DNA of 64,000 bases from Candidatus Heimdallarchaeota archaeon (GTDB lineage Archaea; Asgardarchaeota; Heimdallarchaeia; JABLTI01): NCBI GenBank assembly GCA_018238155.1, contig JABCTZ010000041.1, positions 1 through 64,000 of the forward strand, read 5' to 3'. The notes beneath the pieces were generated by a model. That model saw nothing but the letters and a program-made list of their open reading frames with translations, did no database searches and was not told the DNA's origin. The position numbers and the translations under genes were made by a program. Of the stretch, positions 52,649 to 61,081 are shown in pieces. The number at the start of each line of letters is the position of its first letter. The stretch's first letter is position 1.

Positions 52649-53950
52649 TTATCTAAATAAAAGCAATAGGAAGAGCTGATTCAGATAGTATCTGAGAAGT
52701 GCACCTTGGAAAATGAAAAGCCATTGGCCATTCCAATAACTCACAGACTCTTCATTAATAGAATATATTGTGCTAAAAGCGATAAACTCTGTAATAGCAT
52801 AAACAATTGCTTCAATTTGCTCTGGGAGCATTTGAGAATCAGGATCATTAAAAACTTCAAAGAATAGCACTTTTGAGGTTTCATCCAATATCTCTACATA
52901 AGCATAATTTTGATAATTTGTTAAAGAATTTACATAAACATACCATAAACCATAGTAATCATCAAACCAAGCGTAACTTTCGTAAGAACCAAGTGTTTCA
53001 ATGAAAGATTGTACTTCAGGTATTGCTTTTGAAATAGCTATTACTTCAGTTTTAGTCAATTGTGCTTCTTTATTTTGGATAATTGAAAGTATGTCCTCAG
53101 TCTCATCACAAACAACAATACTGATCCAACTGTTTTTTGGAAAAGTTTCTATTGTCCAATAGTCAATAAACCAAACATTATCTGTTATATTATAATAACA
53201 ATTCATTTGTTTAGTTGGTTCACTCCAAGTAGTATAATTATCATACATTATATCAGAATAATAGATATTTATCTCATTATCAGGATTTTCTAAAATCCAA
53301 TTTTGTACTTCTGAAAGAACCTCAACAATGAGGATAATCTCTTCTGGAGTATGTAGTGCGCCTTCAAATGGCTCATAAATATCAAAAGAAATCACTGAAC
53401 CGTCAATATTTGAAATAATTACGCATGCTGAATAGTACTCATCATAGTAATCGATAATCCAACTACTATAGCCATCAAACCAAGCAAAAAAGCAAGCATT
53501 TTCATGAACATCTAACCAAGTAGAAATTTCAGGTATTGCATTAGCAATATCGATTATTTCACTCTCAGTATAATTTGGTGTTAAAGGTGAATAGACTTCA
53601 TAATATAGCACTTCACCTGTTGAAGCTTCAATCTCAATGTACGCGTAATTTAACCAACAATAGAAATCTTCGGTGTAATTGATATTTCCAGTATAAAATT
53701 CAACTATCCATATATTATCAATCAAATTTGTGGAAACGGAAGTTACATCATTTTCTTCAATAAAATTTGCTACCTCAGGGATACTACTAGCAATATCTAT
53801 TGCATCTTGAAAAGATAGTGATTGTTTATTTCTAAGGTTATTTGCAATCAATGAACCTGTAAGAACAGAAGTACCTGCTAAAACAGCAGTCATTATCATT
53901 GAAATAATGACAAAAGTATTCCCATGCTTTGATCGATTAAATACTTTCAT
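52649..53950 (-). CDS. Exported protein with about five PepSY-like repeats
   Basis: A protein of 433 residues. The N-terminus has a hydrophobic segment (FVIISMIMTAVLAGTSVLTGSL). The rest is about five repeats of 70-95 residues, each opening with a helix such as DAIDIASSIPEVANFIEEN, SEIIDIANAIPEISTWLDVH, EEIILIVEVLSEVQNWILEN or TEVIAISKAIPEVQSFIETL, and ending in a strand pair of the type YAYIEIEASTGEVLYYEVYSP. This is the PepSY pattern of helix plus beta strands. The fifth repeat ends abnormally in LNQLFLLLLFR; the neighbouring frame reads SQILSESALP, so a small frameshift may exist at the end. Function unknown, possibly an inhibitor or surface protein. Confidence 0.6.
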   Translation of the reverse strand: MKVFNRSKHGNTFVIISMIMTAVLAGTSVLTGSLIANNLRNKQSLSFQDAIDIASSIPEVANFIEENDVTSVSTNLIDNIWIVEFYTGNINYTEDFYCWLNYAYIEIEASTGEVLYYEVYSPLTPNYTESEIIDIANAIPEISTWLDVHENACFFAWFDGYSSWIIDYYDEYYSACVIISNIDGSVISFDIYEPFEGALHTPEEIILIVEVLSEVQNWILENPDNEINIYYSDIMYDNYTTWSEPTKQMNCYYNITDNVWFIDYWTIETFPKNSWISIVVCDETEDILSIIQNKEAQLTKTEVIAISKAIPEVQSFIETLGSYESYAWFDDYYGLWYVYVNSLTNYQNYAYVEILDETSKVLFFEVFNDPDSQMLPEQIEAIVYAITEFIAFSTIYSINEESVSYWNGQWLFIFQGALLRYYLNQLFLLLLFR

Positions 53951-54366
53951 TTTTGTTCCTTACTCCTTGTAATCCAAATATCATCAATATTTAATTTGAC
54001 TATTGAGTTACTATAACTGAAACAACTTAAAAAACTAGACATTCAAATAGTTCACTTTTTTTGAACTCTTGAAATGGGGATAAAATTGACTGTCTTCTCA
54101 AAACAAAACTTAATCTTGTCCTGTAATAAACTTGAGATACTGCAATAAATGGTTCTTAGAAACGAAAATTAAGTACTAAAAACCAAAGTGAATGACTAAT
54201 TAGTGCCAAAAGATTAAATTAAATTAAAGTTCAAGCATACATGAGCAGAGACAGATTCCTCTAGTAAGATGAGAGGTACTGTTGGGATTAGTTTTTGCTC
54301 ACTTCTTATTGCTGCTTAACAAGCAAATAATCCTGATTTCTTTGCAAAAAAATTATCAACTACTAA
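53951..54366. other. Intergenic with possible structured RNA or leader
   Basis: These 416 bases are mostly AT-rich, but 54242-54335 is richer in GC and can fold. TGAGCA (54242-54247) pairs with TGCTCA (54296-54301) and encloses CCTCT/AGAGG (54258-54262, 54272-54276). A further short hairpin (TTGCT/AGCAA) lies near 54312-54330. This may be the leader of the flavin reductase gene or a small RNA. It does not look like a tRNA. Confidence 0.3.
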
Positions 54367-54399
54367 ATGAATTACGAATATAAACAGTTGGTAATTAAG

Positions 54400-54960
54400 A
54401 TGGTTAAAATTGAAAAAGAACCCAGAGCAGCAGCTTATCCAGCTCCTGCAGCTTTAGTCTCTGCTTATGATGAAAAAGGAAATGCCAATGCAATGACAGC
54501 AGCATGGATTTCTAATATTTGTGCAGAACCTTCTACAGTAGTAGTTGGTATTCGAGACAACAGATATACTTTCGATCTGATAGAAAAATCAGGTTGTTTT
54601 GGAGTAAATATCCCAAATGTAGCAATTGCTAAAGAAACAGATTATTTTGGTGTTGTTTCAGGTAGAGATACAGATAAATTCAAAGATACCGGTTTAACAG
54701 TCTTCAAAGGTAAAGAAGTCAATGTCCCTTTAATAAATCAATGTCCAATAAATATTGAGTGTAAAGTGATTAAACAAGTAAAAATCGGGTCACATCATGC
54801 ATTTTTTGGAGAAGTATTGAAAGTGTATTATGATGAGAGCATGTTGGATGAAAAAGGAGCACCTGATATTTTACTTGCTGATGTTCTAGCTTATGGTACT
54901 GGAAAATACTACTCACTTAAAGAATCAATAGACACATATGGTTTTTCTAAGAGGAAATGA
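54400..54960 (+). CDS. Flavin reductase-like FMN-binding protein
   Basis: A protein of 186 residues starting at the ATG at 54400 (MVKIEKEP); an ATG at 54367 would add 11 residues. The split-barrel flavin reductase pattern is clear: AYPAPAALVSAYDEKGNANAMTAAWISNICAEPSTVVVGI, then SGCFGVNIPN, DYFGVVSGRDTDKF, and GSHHAFFGEVLKVYYD. Such proteins bind FMN and reduce flavin or act in NAD(P)H-dependent redox reactions. A possible structured leader precedes it. It is a single gene upstream of the restriction-modification pair. Electron donor unknown. Confidence 0.9.
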   Translation: MVKIEKEPRAAAYPAPAALVSAYDEKGNANAMTAAWISNICAEPSTVVVGIRDNRYTFDLIEKSGCFGVNIPNVAIAKETDYFGVVSGRDTDKFKDTGLTVFKGKEVNVPLINQCPINIECKVIKQVKIGSHHAFFGEVLKVYYDESMLDEKGAPDILLADVLAYGTGKYYSLKESIDTYGFSKRK

Positions 54961-55154
54961 TTTTTTCTTATCTTTTAATATTCCATACTATCCAAAGTAA
55001 GATTAGGATTACTTGAAAGCGAAAAATAGACCATTATCCTTTTTTTAGGAGGATGAAATAATTGAGAACGATGAACAAGTGATAATCAAAATTAAAAAAA
55101 TTATATTATCTGTAGAATAAGAATTGATTTAAAGAAACAAGCAATGATTTTATT

Positions 55155-56024
55155 ATGGTGAAGATGTTGGGATTTAATGTTTTAACAGCAATTGTGAATA
55201 TTGCAAATTATGAGAACACTAATTTAGAAATTTATAGCACAAAATCGAAGATTAGGATAAACACAGTTGGGGAAAAGCTCGAGTACTATTTCAAGGATGC
55301 AATAGCAAACTCATTTCAAATAAAAGAACAAAGTAAAAGGATCAAAATACACTCTTCAGTTTTTTCATGGCTAGGTAATCAAAATAATCCTCCAGATATG
55401 ATTATCAATAAGGGCGATGCTTTTGAAGTCAAGAAGAATCAATCAATGAAATCCACTATTGCATTAAACAATTCTTATCCAAAAAACAAATTATACATAG
55501 ATGATCCAAAAATAACCAAGGAATGTTTTTCTTGTGAAGAAGAACAGTGGGGCAGCAAGGATATTTTCTATGTAATAGGTTCAATGAATGGTACAAACCT
55601 CCAGCATCTATTTATCGTGCAAGGTGAATGTTATGCCGCGAATAGAAAAATCTACTCAAATTTACTCTTACAATTCAAAGCAAAAGTTGATACATTAATT
55701 CAAGAACAAAATATGGAATCCACAAAGACAAGAGAGGTTGGTAGGATAACAAGGGTTGATCCACTTGGAATAACTACTTTCAGGATTAGAGGTATGTGGG
55801 AAATAAGAAACCCATTGGTTGTTTTTGGTGATTACAATATTAATTCTGAAAGATACAAACTTTCAGCTATTATGCTTAAAGAGAAATATCAATCCTTTGC
55901 TGAAAAGGACATAAAATTATTGGAATCAAACCCTAAAATTATTGTTGAAAAAATAAGAATACCAAATCCTAACAACCCGGCAAAATTGTTAACGACAATA
56001 CTTATCAATATCTTAAGAACTTGA
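55155..56024 (+). CDS. Type II restriction endonuclease, NgoPII-like
   Basis: A protein of 289 residues. The nuclease core is GNQNNPPDMIINKGDAFEVKK, a PD-(D/E)xK site (PPD and ExK). It is followed by STIALNNSYPKNKLYIDDP, CFSCEEEQWGSKDIFYVIG and VQGECYAANRKIY, the pattern of NgoPII-type enzymes, which cut at GGCC. The methyltransferase gene 57 bp downstream is of the matching M.HaeIII/NgoPII type, which supports the specificity. ATG at 55155 and 55164 are both possible starts. A very short frame with a consensus AGGAGG lies upstream (55047-55082). It is probably a horizontally acquired defence system. Confidence 0.85.
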   Translation: MVKMLGFNVLTAIVNIANYENTNLEIYSTKSKIRINTVGEKLEYYFKDAIANSFQIKEQSKRIKIHSSVFSWLGNQNNPPDMIINKGDAFEVKKNQSMKSTIALNNSYPKNKLYIDDPKITKECFSCEEEQWGSKDIFYVIGSMNGTNLQHLFIVQGECYAANRKIYSNLLLQFKAKVDTLIQEQNMESTKTREVGRITRVDPLGITTFRIRGMWEIRNPLVVFGDYNINSERYKLSAIMLKEKYQSFAEKDIKLLESNPKIIVEKIRIPNPNNPAKLLTTILINILRT

Positions 56025-56081
56025 CAAAATTACTAGCTTTATAAGTGAAAAATGACATTAATTATCGAGGAAATAATTGTG

Positions 56082-57110
56082 AAAATTGTATCTCTATTCT
56101 CTGGTTGTGGAGGATTGGATTTAGGTTTCATAGAGGCTGGATTTAAGATTGTTTTTGCCAATGATAATGACAAAAATGTAATTGAAACCTATGAAAAAAA
56201 CCATAACATGAAGCTTGACACTAGATCTATAACTGATATAGCTTCAGATGAGATACCTCAAGCTATTGGAGTTATTGGTGGTCCACCTTGCCAAAGCTGG
56301 AGTATAGCAGGTAATCTAAAGGGAATAAACGACAATAGAGGAAAACTATTCTATGAATATGCTCGAGTTCTAAGAGATAAAAAGCCACTGTTCTTTGTAG
56401 CTGAAAATGTTCCGGGCATTCTTTATAAAAACAATATTGAAGAATTTAACAAACTGATTGAATTACTTGAATCTCTATCATATAAAATCACTTACCAACT
56501 AGTTGACTCACGCGATTACGGAGTACCACAATCAAGAAGTAGAGTAATAATTATAGGATTTAAAAAAAGTTTAGATCATAAATTTGTTTTCCCACGTTCA
56601 ACACATTCTAATAATCAACAAAAACTCTTTTCAACAAATAAATGGTTAACATTGAAAGATGCCATAAGCGATTTACCTGAAGCAAAACCTGGTCTTAATA
56701 AGACTCACGCAAATGATGAGTTAGACATACCAAATCATGAATATATGCTTGGATCATTTTCTTCACATTATATGTCTAGGAACAGAAGACGAAACTGGAA
56801 TGAACAATCTTTTACAATTCAAGCAGGTGGAAGGCATGCTCCACTTCATCCTGACTCAAGTGAGATGATAAAAGTAGCAGAGGATCTTTTTGAGTTTAAA
56901 GATAATAATCTAAAATATAGAAGATTATCAGTTAGAGAATGCGCCAGACTTCAAACATTTCCTGATGATTTTATTTTTTATTATAAAAATCTTGTAAATG
57001 GGTATAAAATGGTTGGAAATGCAGTACCAGTCAAATTAGCTGCAATTCTAGCAAAACAAATTATGAAAGATTTGTTAAAACTAGAAATTTCTGAAAACAA
57101 TAAAAAATAG
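56082..57110 (+). CDS. C5-cytosine DNA methyltransferase (GGCC type)
   Basis: A protein of 342 residues from the GTG at 56082, chosen because CGAGGAA lies 8 bp upstream and the protein then begins MKIVSLFSGCGG like other C5 enzymes. Motifs are FSGCGGLDLGF (I), GGPPCQSWS (IV, catalytic Cys), ENVPGI (VI), QSRSRVIIIGF (VIII), and NAVPVKLA (X). The target-recognition region SFTIQAGGRHAPLHP and RRLSVRECARLQTFPDDF closely follow M.HaeIII, which modifies GGCC. It protects DNA from the NgoPII-like nuclease just upstream, probably in the same transcript. Confidence 0.93.
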   Translation, partial: KIVSLFSGCGGLDLGFIEAGFKIVFANDNDKNVIETYEKNHNMKLDTRSITDIASDEIPQAIGVIGGPPCQSWSIAGNLKGINDNRGKLFYEYARVLRDKKPLFFVAENVPGILYKNNIEEFNKLIELLESLSYKITYQLVDSRDYGVPQSRSRVIIIGFKKSLDHKFVFPRSTHSNNQQKLFSTNKWLTLKDAISDLPEAKPGLNKTHANDELDIPNHEYMLGSFSSHYMSRNRRRNWNEQSFTIQAGGRHAPLHPDSSEMIKVAEDLFEFKDNNLKYRRLSVRECARLQTFPDDFIFYYKNLVNGYKMVGNAVPVKLAAILAKQIMKDLLKLEISENNKK

Positions 57111-57261
57111 ATATCAACTAGAAATTTTGAATCAATTTATAATGGTTTTTTTTCTTTAAAATTTAAAATAATACTCTTTTTAAGCGAAAATTCCTATTTA
57201 AATAGACTTTAATAAGAATTGCAAGAGTGTTCGAATATCAATTTGAGGGTGTGGCTTTTTT

Positions 57262-59451
57262 TTGCCAGAAATAAATTTGTATACAATCGGTACAGTTAAA
57301 ATAACTAAAAAACTAAAAACCAACATTAATATCAGCTCTGAAGAGTTGTTTGAAAAATACTCTGAAATTTCTTCTATACTGTCTTTTGAAAGCAAAGAAA
57401 TGATACGTTTAGCAGTAGATGAAAACCTTGAACCTCAACTACGAAAAAAGAAAGATGAAATTTTAGAATATTTTGAAGCAGTAGAAAGTCAATTACTCCA
57501 ATTGGGTTTTGGTTCTGAAGAAGCAGCTGAAGAAGAAGAAGCTGAAGAATTGAAAGGCGAACAAATGGATGCAAATGACATACCACAACAAACAGATCAG
57601 GATACCTTTGATAAGGAATCCAAACAAAAAGAAGGAAAACTAATTTTAGGTGATCAACAAATGGACTCAAAACTTGTCCCAATTAAAATTAAAGAGAAAA
57701 TTGCTTTGTATCAAGAACGAGATGGTTCTCTTTCAACATCAAAAGAAACTACTCGTACAGGCAAAATAGAAATTTTGAACAATTCAGACAAAGACCGTTT
57801 GTGGGATATTGATCTGAAATTTGAGAATGTTTCTCAAACTGATATTACAGACGAATCTTTTTCCGTTAAAGAATTAGACCCTGAAACATCAAAAGAAATT
57901 GAATATGCTTTTGAAGGAGATGTCATATCTAAATTATCTGTTGAAGAATTCATTTCTACAGCAGGAGATCCAGACATTGAATCTTATTCATTATCTGTTG
58001 GTGCAGAAAATGAAATTTTCATGAGAGTTACAATTAAAAACTCTGAGTATGAAGAAGTTTCTAAAATTGGTGTTTTCAAATTTATACCAGATGAATTCAC
58101 TAACCCACAAATATTAGGGCAATCTCTTGGCAACGCTGAAATCAAAGACAAAGATGGAAAGAACTATGCTCATTGGGAAATCGAAAAACTAGATTCAAAT
58201 GAAGAAGCAACACTTGACTTGCGATTAAACGTCTATATTGATAGCAAAGAGACAAAAATACGCACAGGTGAAGTTGCTTTCAAGTATATCACTTCTGAAA
58301 GTGTTAGTGGAATCAAAATAGGCTCTTTTGACGCTTATACAAATAATTCTTACAATATAATCACATCTGAAATAGATGATGAACCAAATACCTATGAGTG
58401 CAAATTTATTTTTGAGAATACAAGTGAATTTATGATTCGTTTAGTGAACGCTGACGTATATAACGAAGATGATTCAAGCATAAAATATGTTGATATTGAC
58501 CCTAATGAAATCCCAGAAATTCCCGCAGGTGGAAAATGGGAATCAAATGCATGGACTTTTACTGCAGAAGATGGAGAATATCCAACTTTTAAAACTAAAG
58601 TAGAATTCTTTACTATCGCTGATCATCAAATTGCTACAAAAATCAAAGTAAACATTTCTGACTTGGAATTAGCTGTAGCAGCACTTGATGGAGTAATCAA
58701 TTACAGTATCGACAAATTGCCATCTTTCAAGATTACACCATTCAATATTTCTGGAAAAGTAACCAATACAGGTGGTGCACCTCTAAATGAGGTTTCACTT
58801 GTTGAAGAAATTCAAGCAGAATTCTTACCTCCTAAACCATCTCAGGTTGAAGTCTATCTTAATGGAAACATAATTGAAGTTCCTGTTGATGCAATAAAAA
58901 TCGAACCTGATGATCAAGATCCCGGTGTAGAACACACAGTAACAGTTTCCCTTGAGAATCTAAAAGATACAGATGCAGGTTCACTACAACCAGATGAAAA
59001 CATTGAATTCAAATACCCGATCACTGCTTACAATCCAACTAAAGAAACACTCTACAAAGCTAACGCAAAATTATCCGCAAACACATACCCACCTGGTAAA
59101 CCAATAGAAATCCGTGCAGAACCAATAGAAATTATGGTTGAACACATTCGACGCAATATTGCAAAAGGTAAAGATATTCAAGCATTAGCAACTGAAGGAG
59201 AATTCCAAATTACCCTCTCAATCAAGAATATGGGTGAAAGTGAATTAACAAACTACCGTCTCAAAGAAAAAGTTGCTTCAGGATTAATTCTCTCAGATGT
59301 AAGTCATGAAGCTAAAATCTCAGAGAAGGATGGAAATAAGATTCTTGCATGGAAGTTTGAGACAATAGCTCCAGACGAAGTTTTTGCAGTAACCTACAAG
59401 ATAAGCCCTTCTGCTGAAGCAAAAGTAAGTGAAACACAAAAAGATGATTAA
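57262..59451 (+). CDS. Large cytosolic protein of repeated beta-sandwich domains
   Basis: A protein of 729 residues starting at TTG 57262. It has no signal peptide or membrane helix. The first 90 residues are helical (EELFEKYSEISSILSF; LRKKKDEILEYFEAVESQL), followed by an acidic linker (EEAAEEEEAEEL). From about residue 150 come four to five beta-sandwich-like units, recognisable by phrases such as GKIEILNNSDKDRLWDIDLKFENVSQ, YECKFIFENTSEFMIRLVNADVY, ISGKVTNTGGAPLNEVSLVEEI and ITLSIKNMGESELTNYRLKEKV. These resemble DUF11/NEW-type domains that are normally extracellular. I do not recognise the family. A structural or adaptor role is possible. Confidence 0.55.
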   Translation: MPEINLYTIGTVKITKKLKTNINISSEELFEKYSEISSILSFESKEMIRLAVDENLEPQLRKKKDEILEYFEAVESQLLQLGFGSEEAAEEEEAEELKGEQMDANDIPQQTDQDTFDKESKQKEGKLILGDQQMDSKLVPIKIKEKIALYQERDGSLSTSKETTRTGKIEILNNSDKDRLWDIDLKFENVSQTDITDESFSVKELDPETSKEIEYAFEGDVISKLSVEEFISTAGDPDIESYSLSVGAENEIFMRVTIKNSEYEEVSKIGVFKFIPDEFTNPQILGQSLGNAEIKDKDGKNYAHWEIEKLDSNEEATLDLRLNVYIDSKETKIRTGEVAFKYITSESVSGIKIGSFDAYTNNSYNIITSEIDDEPNTYECKFIFENTSEFMIRLVNADVYNEDDSSIKYVDIDPNEIPEIPAGGKWESNAWTFTAEDGEYPTFKTKVEFFTIADHQIATKIKVNISDLELAVAALDGVINYSIDKLPSFKITPFNISGKVTNTGGAPLNEVSLVEEIQAEFLPPKPSQVEVYLNGNIIEVPVDAIKIEPDDQDPGVEHTVTVSLENLKDTDAGSLQPDENIEFKYPITAYNPTKETLYKANAKLSANTYPPGKPIEIRAEPIEIMVEHIRRNIAKGKDIQALATEGEFQITLSIKNMGESELTNYRLKEKVASGLILSDVSHEAKISEKDGNKILAWKFETIAPDEVFAVTYKISPSAEAKVSETQKDD

Positions 59452-59467
59452 TTATCTTCATCTTTTT
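59438..59467. terminator. Hairpin with stop codon in the loop, between convergent genes
   Basis: AAAAAGATGA (59438-59447) pairs perfectly over 10 bp with TCATCTTTTT (59458-59467). The loop TTAATTATCT contains the TAA stop (59449-59451). The convergent CrtI-type gene ends at 59473, so the hairpin can serve both strands. Confidence 0.6.
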
Positions 59468-59472
59468 CTTTT

Positions 59473-60990
59473 CTATTTTTTATTCTTGGCAATTTTCTCA
59501 GACAAGTATTGCCCTGTTCTCAAACCAGAGTGTAGTGCAGTTCCAACACCACCACCACTGACATTTGACCCTGCGAATAAAAGATTCTTGATTTGTGATT
59601 TGAAATTACCAACGATTTGATCATATCTTGTGGCATACCAAGCTCCTTTAGAAACAAGGTTATATCTTTCAAAAGTTAACTGTGTAGACAATTCTCTAGA
59701 GATAATATATTTTGATAAATTAGGTATAGCTTTTTCAACACGAGTAATTATTTTTTGTGTGACTTCTTTTTTCAATTGCTTATACTCTGATTTTCGTTCT
59801 CTTTTATCCTTGGCTTTCCAAGTATCATTCCAATCAAAGGGAGTAAAAGCCAATACAATCATACTTTTTTTGTTTCCAACCTCTAAATTCGGATCTATAT
59901 TTGATGGTATTCTCACACCCAGAAACTCATAATCAAAATAACCTTCTCTAACTCGAGTGATAAGATGATCAAAATCTATTTCGTTGCTAATATTAAAATG
60001 AGGTGGATACTGTGTTAAATCAATGTTTTCTACTGTTAAAAATAGCATTGCACCAGTAACAGATGGTTCTTTACTCTTTATATTATTCAAAAATTGTTTA
60101 TTGAAATTTTCTTCTCCAACATAATTAAAAATAGTTCTTTGAAGGTCAGCATTAGAGATTACCCAAGTACTTTTTAGAATTGTTCCATCAGACAATTTAA
60201 CGCCTTTAACTGCACCTTTAGAAATTACTATTTTATCTACTGTAGATTTATATTTAATTTGTCCACCATTTTTACAATAATGATTAACCAAATTTTCTGC
60301 AAATGCTAACATTCCTCCAACAGGATAATCTATACCAAAGGTATTTGCTTCACTGATAATATTTGCTGCAATTGGCGCAGAAACTTCACTTGATTTTAGA
60401 AAGAGCCAAGTGCAATAGAATTTGAATAAATTCTTTACATTTTCATCGGTTAAAAAACGATCTAACAAATGAGAAAATTTTAACAAGCCATATCGTCTAA
60501 GTTTTGGATATTTAAAAACAACTTTGAGTAATTCACGTATGGTTAATTTAGAGGATGAAAATCCGGAATCTCTAATTTCGTTATTAATTGCATCGCATTC
60601 GTTCAAGAAATTTATTACATTTTCTTTTTCATGTGGGTATTTAGTTTCAATTTCAGTGAGCAGTTTATCTCGAGAAGAATACATATTCAGAAATTCATTG
60701 TCACGAAAATTTGCCTCAATAGGTTCAATTGATTTTAGAGGATGAGTAAAACCTAATTCATTCAAAATCTTATTCGACCTGCTCTTTTCAAAATTGAGCA
60801 TTCCTTCTGCACCTAAATCAAAGTAAACCCCTTTCCTCCTAAAACCAGAGACATATCCACCAGGATAGTTATTATGCTCAATGATTATTGTTTTTAGCGC
60901 CGGATTTTTTGCTTGTAAAAAATTTCCTGCACCTAAACCACCGATTCCAGCACCTATTATAATTACATCAAATTCATTTTCATTTCTCAA
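59473..60990 (-). CDS. CrtI/retinol saturase-type FAD oxidoreductase
   Basis: A protein of 505 residues. The N-terminal FAD-binding motif is DVIIIGAGIGGLGAGNFL followed by IIEHNNYPGGYVSGF. The middle has YPVGGMLAFAENLVNHY and WVISNADLQRTI. The C-terminus carries NLLFAGSNVSGGGVGTALHSGLRTGQYL, the second dinucleotide-contact motif. The family covers phytoene desaturases, carotenoid isomerases and prenyl-reducing relatives. In archaea such enzymes could also saturate isoprenoid chains. There are no other carotenoid genes nearby, so the substrate is open. It converges on the beta-sandwich gene. Confidence 0.85.
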   Translation of the reverse strand: MRNENEFDVIIIGAGIGGLGAGNFLQAKNPALKTIIIEHNNYPGGYVSGFRRKGVYFDLGAEGMLNFEKSRSNKILNELGFTHPLKSIEPIEANFRDNEFLNMYSSRDKLLTEIETKYPHEKENVINFLNECDAINNEIRDSGFSSSKLTIRELLKVVFKYPKLRRYGLLKFSHLLDRFLTDENVKNLFKFYCTWLFLKSSEVSAPIAANIISEANTFGIDYPVGGMLAFAENLVNHYCKNGGQIKYKSTVDKIVISKGAVKGVKLSDGTILKSTWVISNADLQRTIFNYVGEENFNKQFLNNIKSKEPSVTGAMLFLTVENIDLTQYPPHFNISNEIDFDHLITRVREGYFDYEFLGVRIPSNIDPNLEVGNKKSMIVLAFTPFDWNDTWKAKDKRERKSEYKQLKKEVTQKIITRVEKAIPNLSKYIISRELSTQLTFERYNLVSKGAWYATRYDQIVGNFKSQIKNLLFAGSNVSGGGVGTALHSGLRTGQYLSEKIAKNKK

Positions 60991-61081
60991 GAAAATACCT
61001 CAACGAGTTTCAAATAATAGATGGAAATAGGAATGAAAATTGGAATAAATGACTTAGAATAATCAAATATTATTGCTATCT

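Noticed and set aside
54241-54335. tRNA gene
   Set aside because: No acceptor stem, T-loop GTTCRA-type box or anticodon arm with the right spacing could be assembled.
55047-55082. Leader peptide behind a perfect AGGAGG upstream of the restriction gene
   Set aside because: The frame is only six codons and has no conserved feature I can judge. It could be the relic of a controller gene, but the evidence is too thin.
57374-57682. Antisense open frame of 102 codons opposite the beta-sandwich gene
   Set aside because: Leu/Phe-rich translation of acidic codons read backwards; the plus-strand protein is continuous and convincing here.
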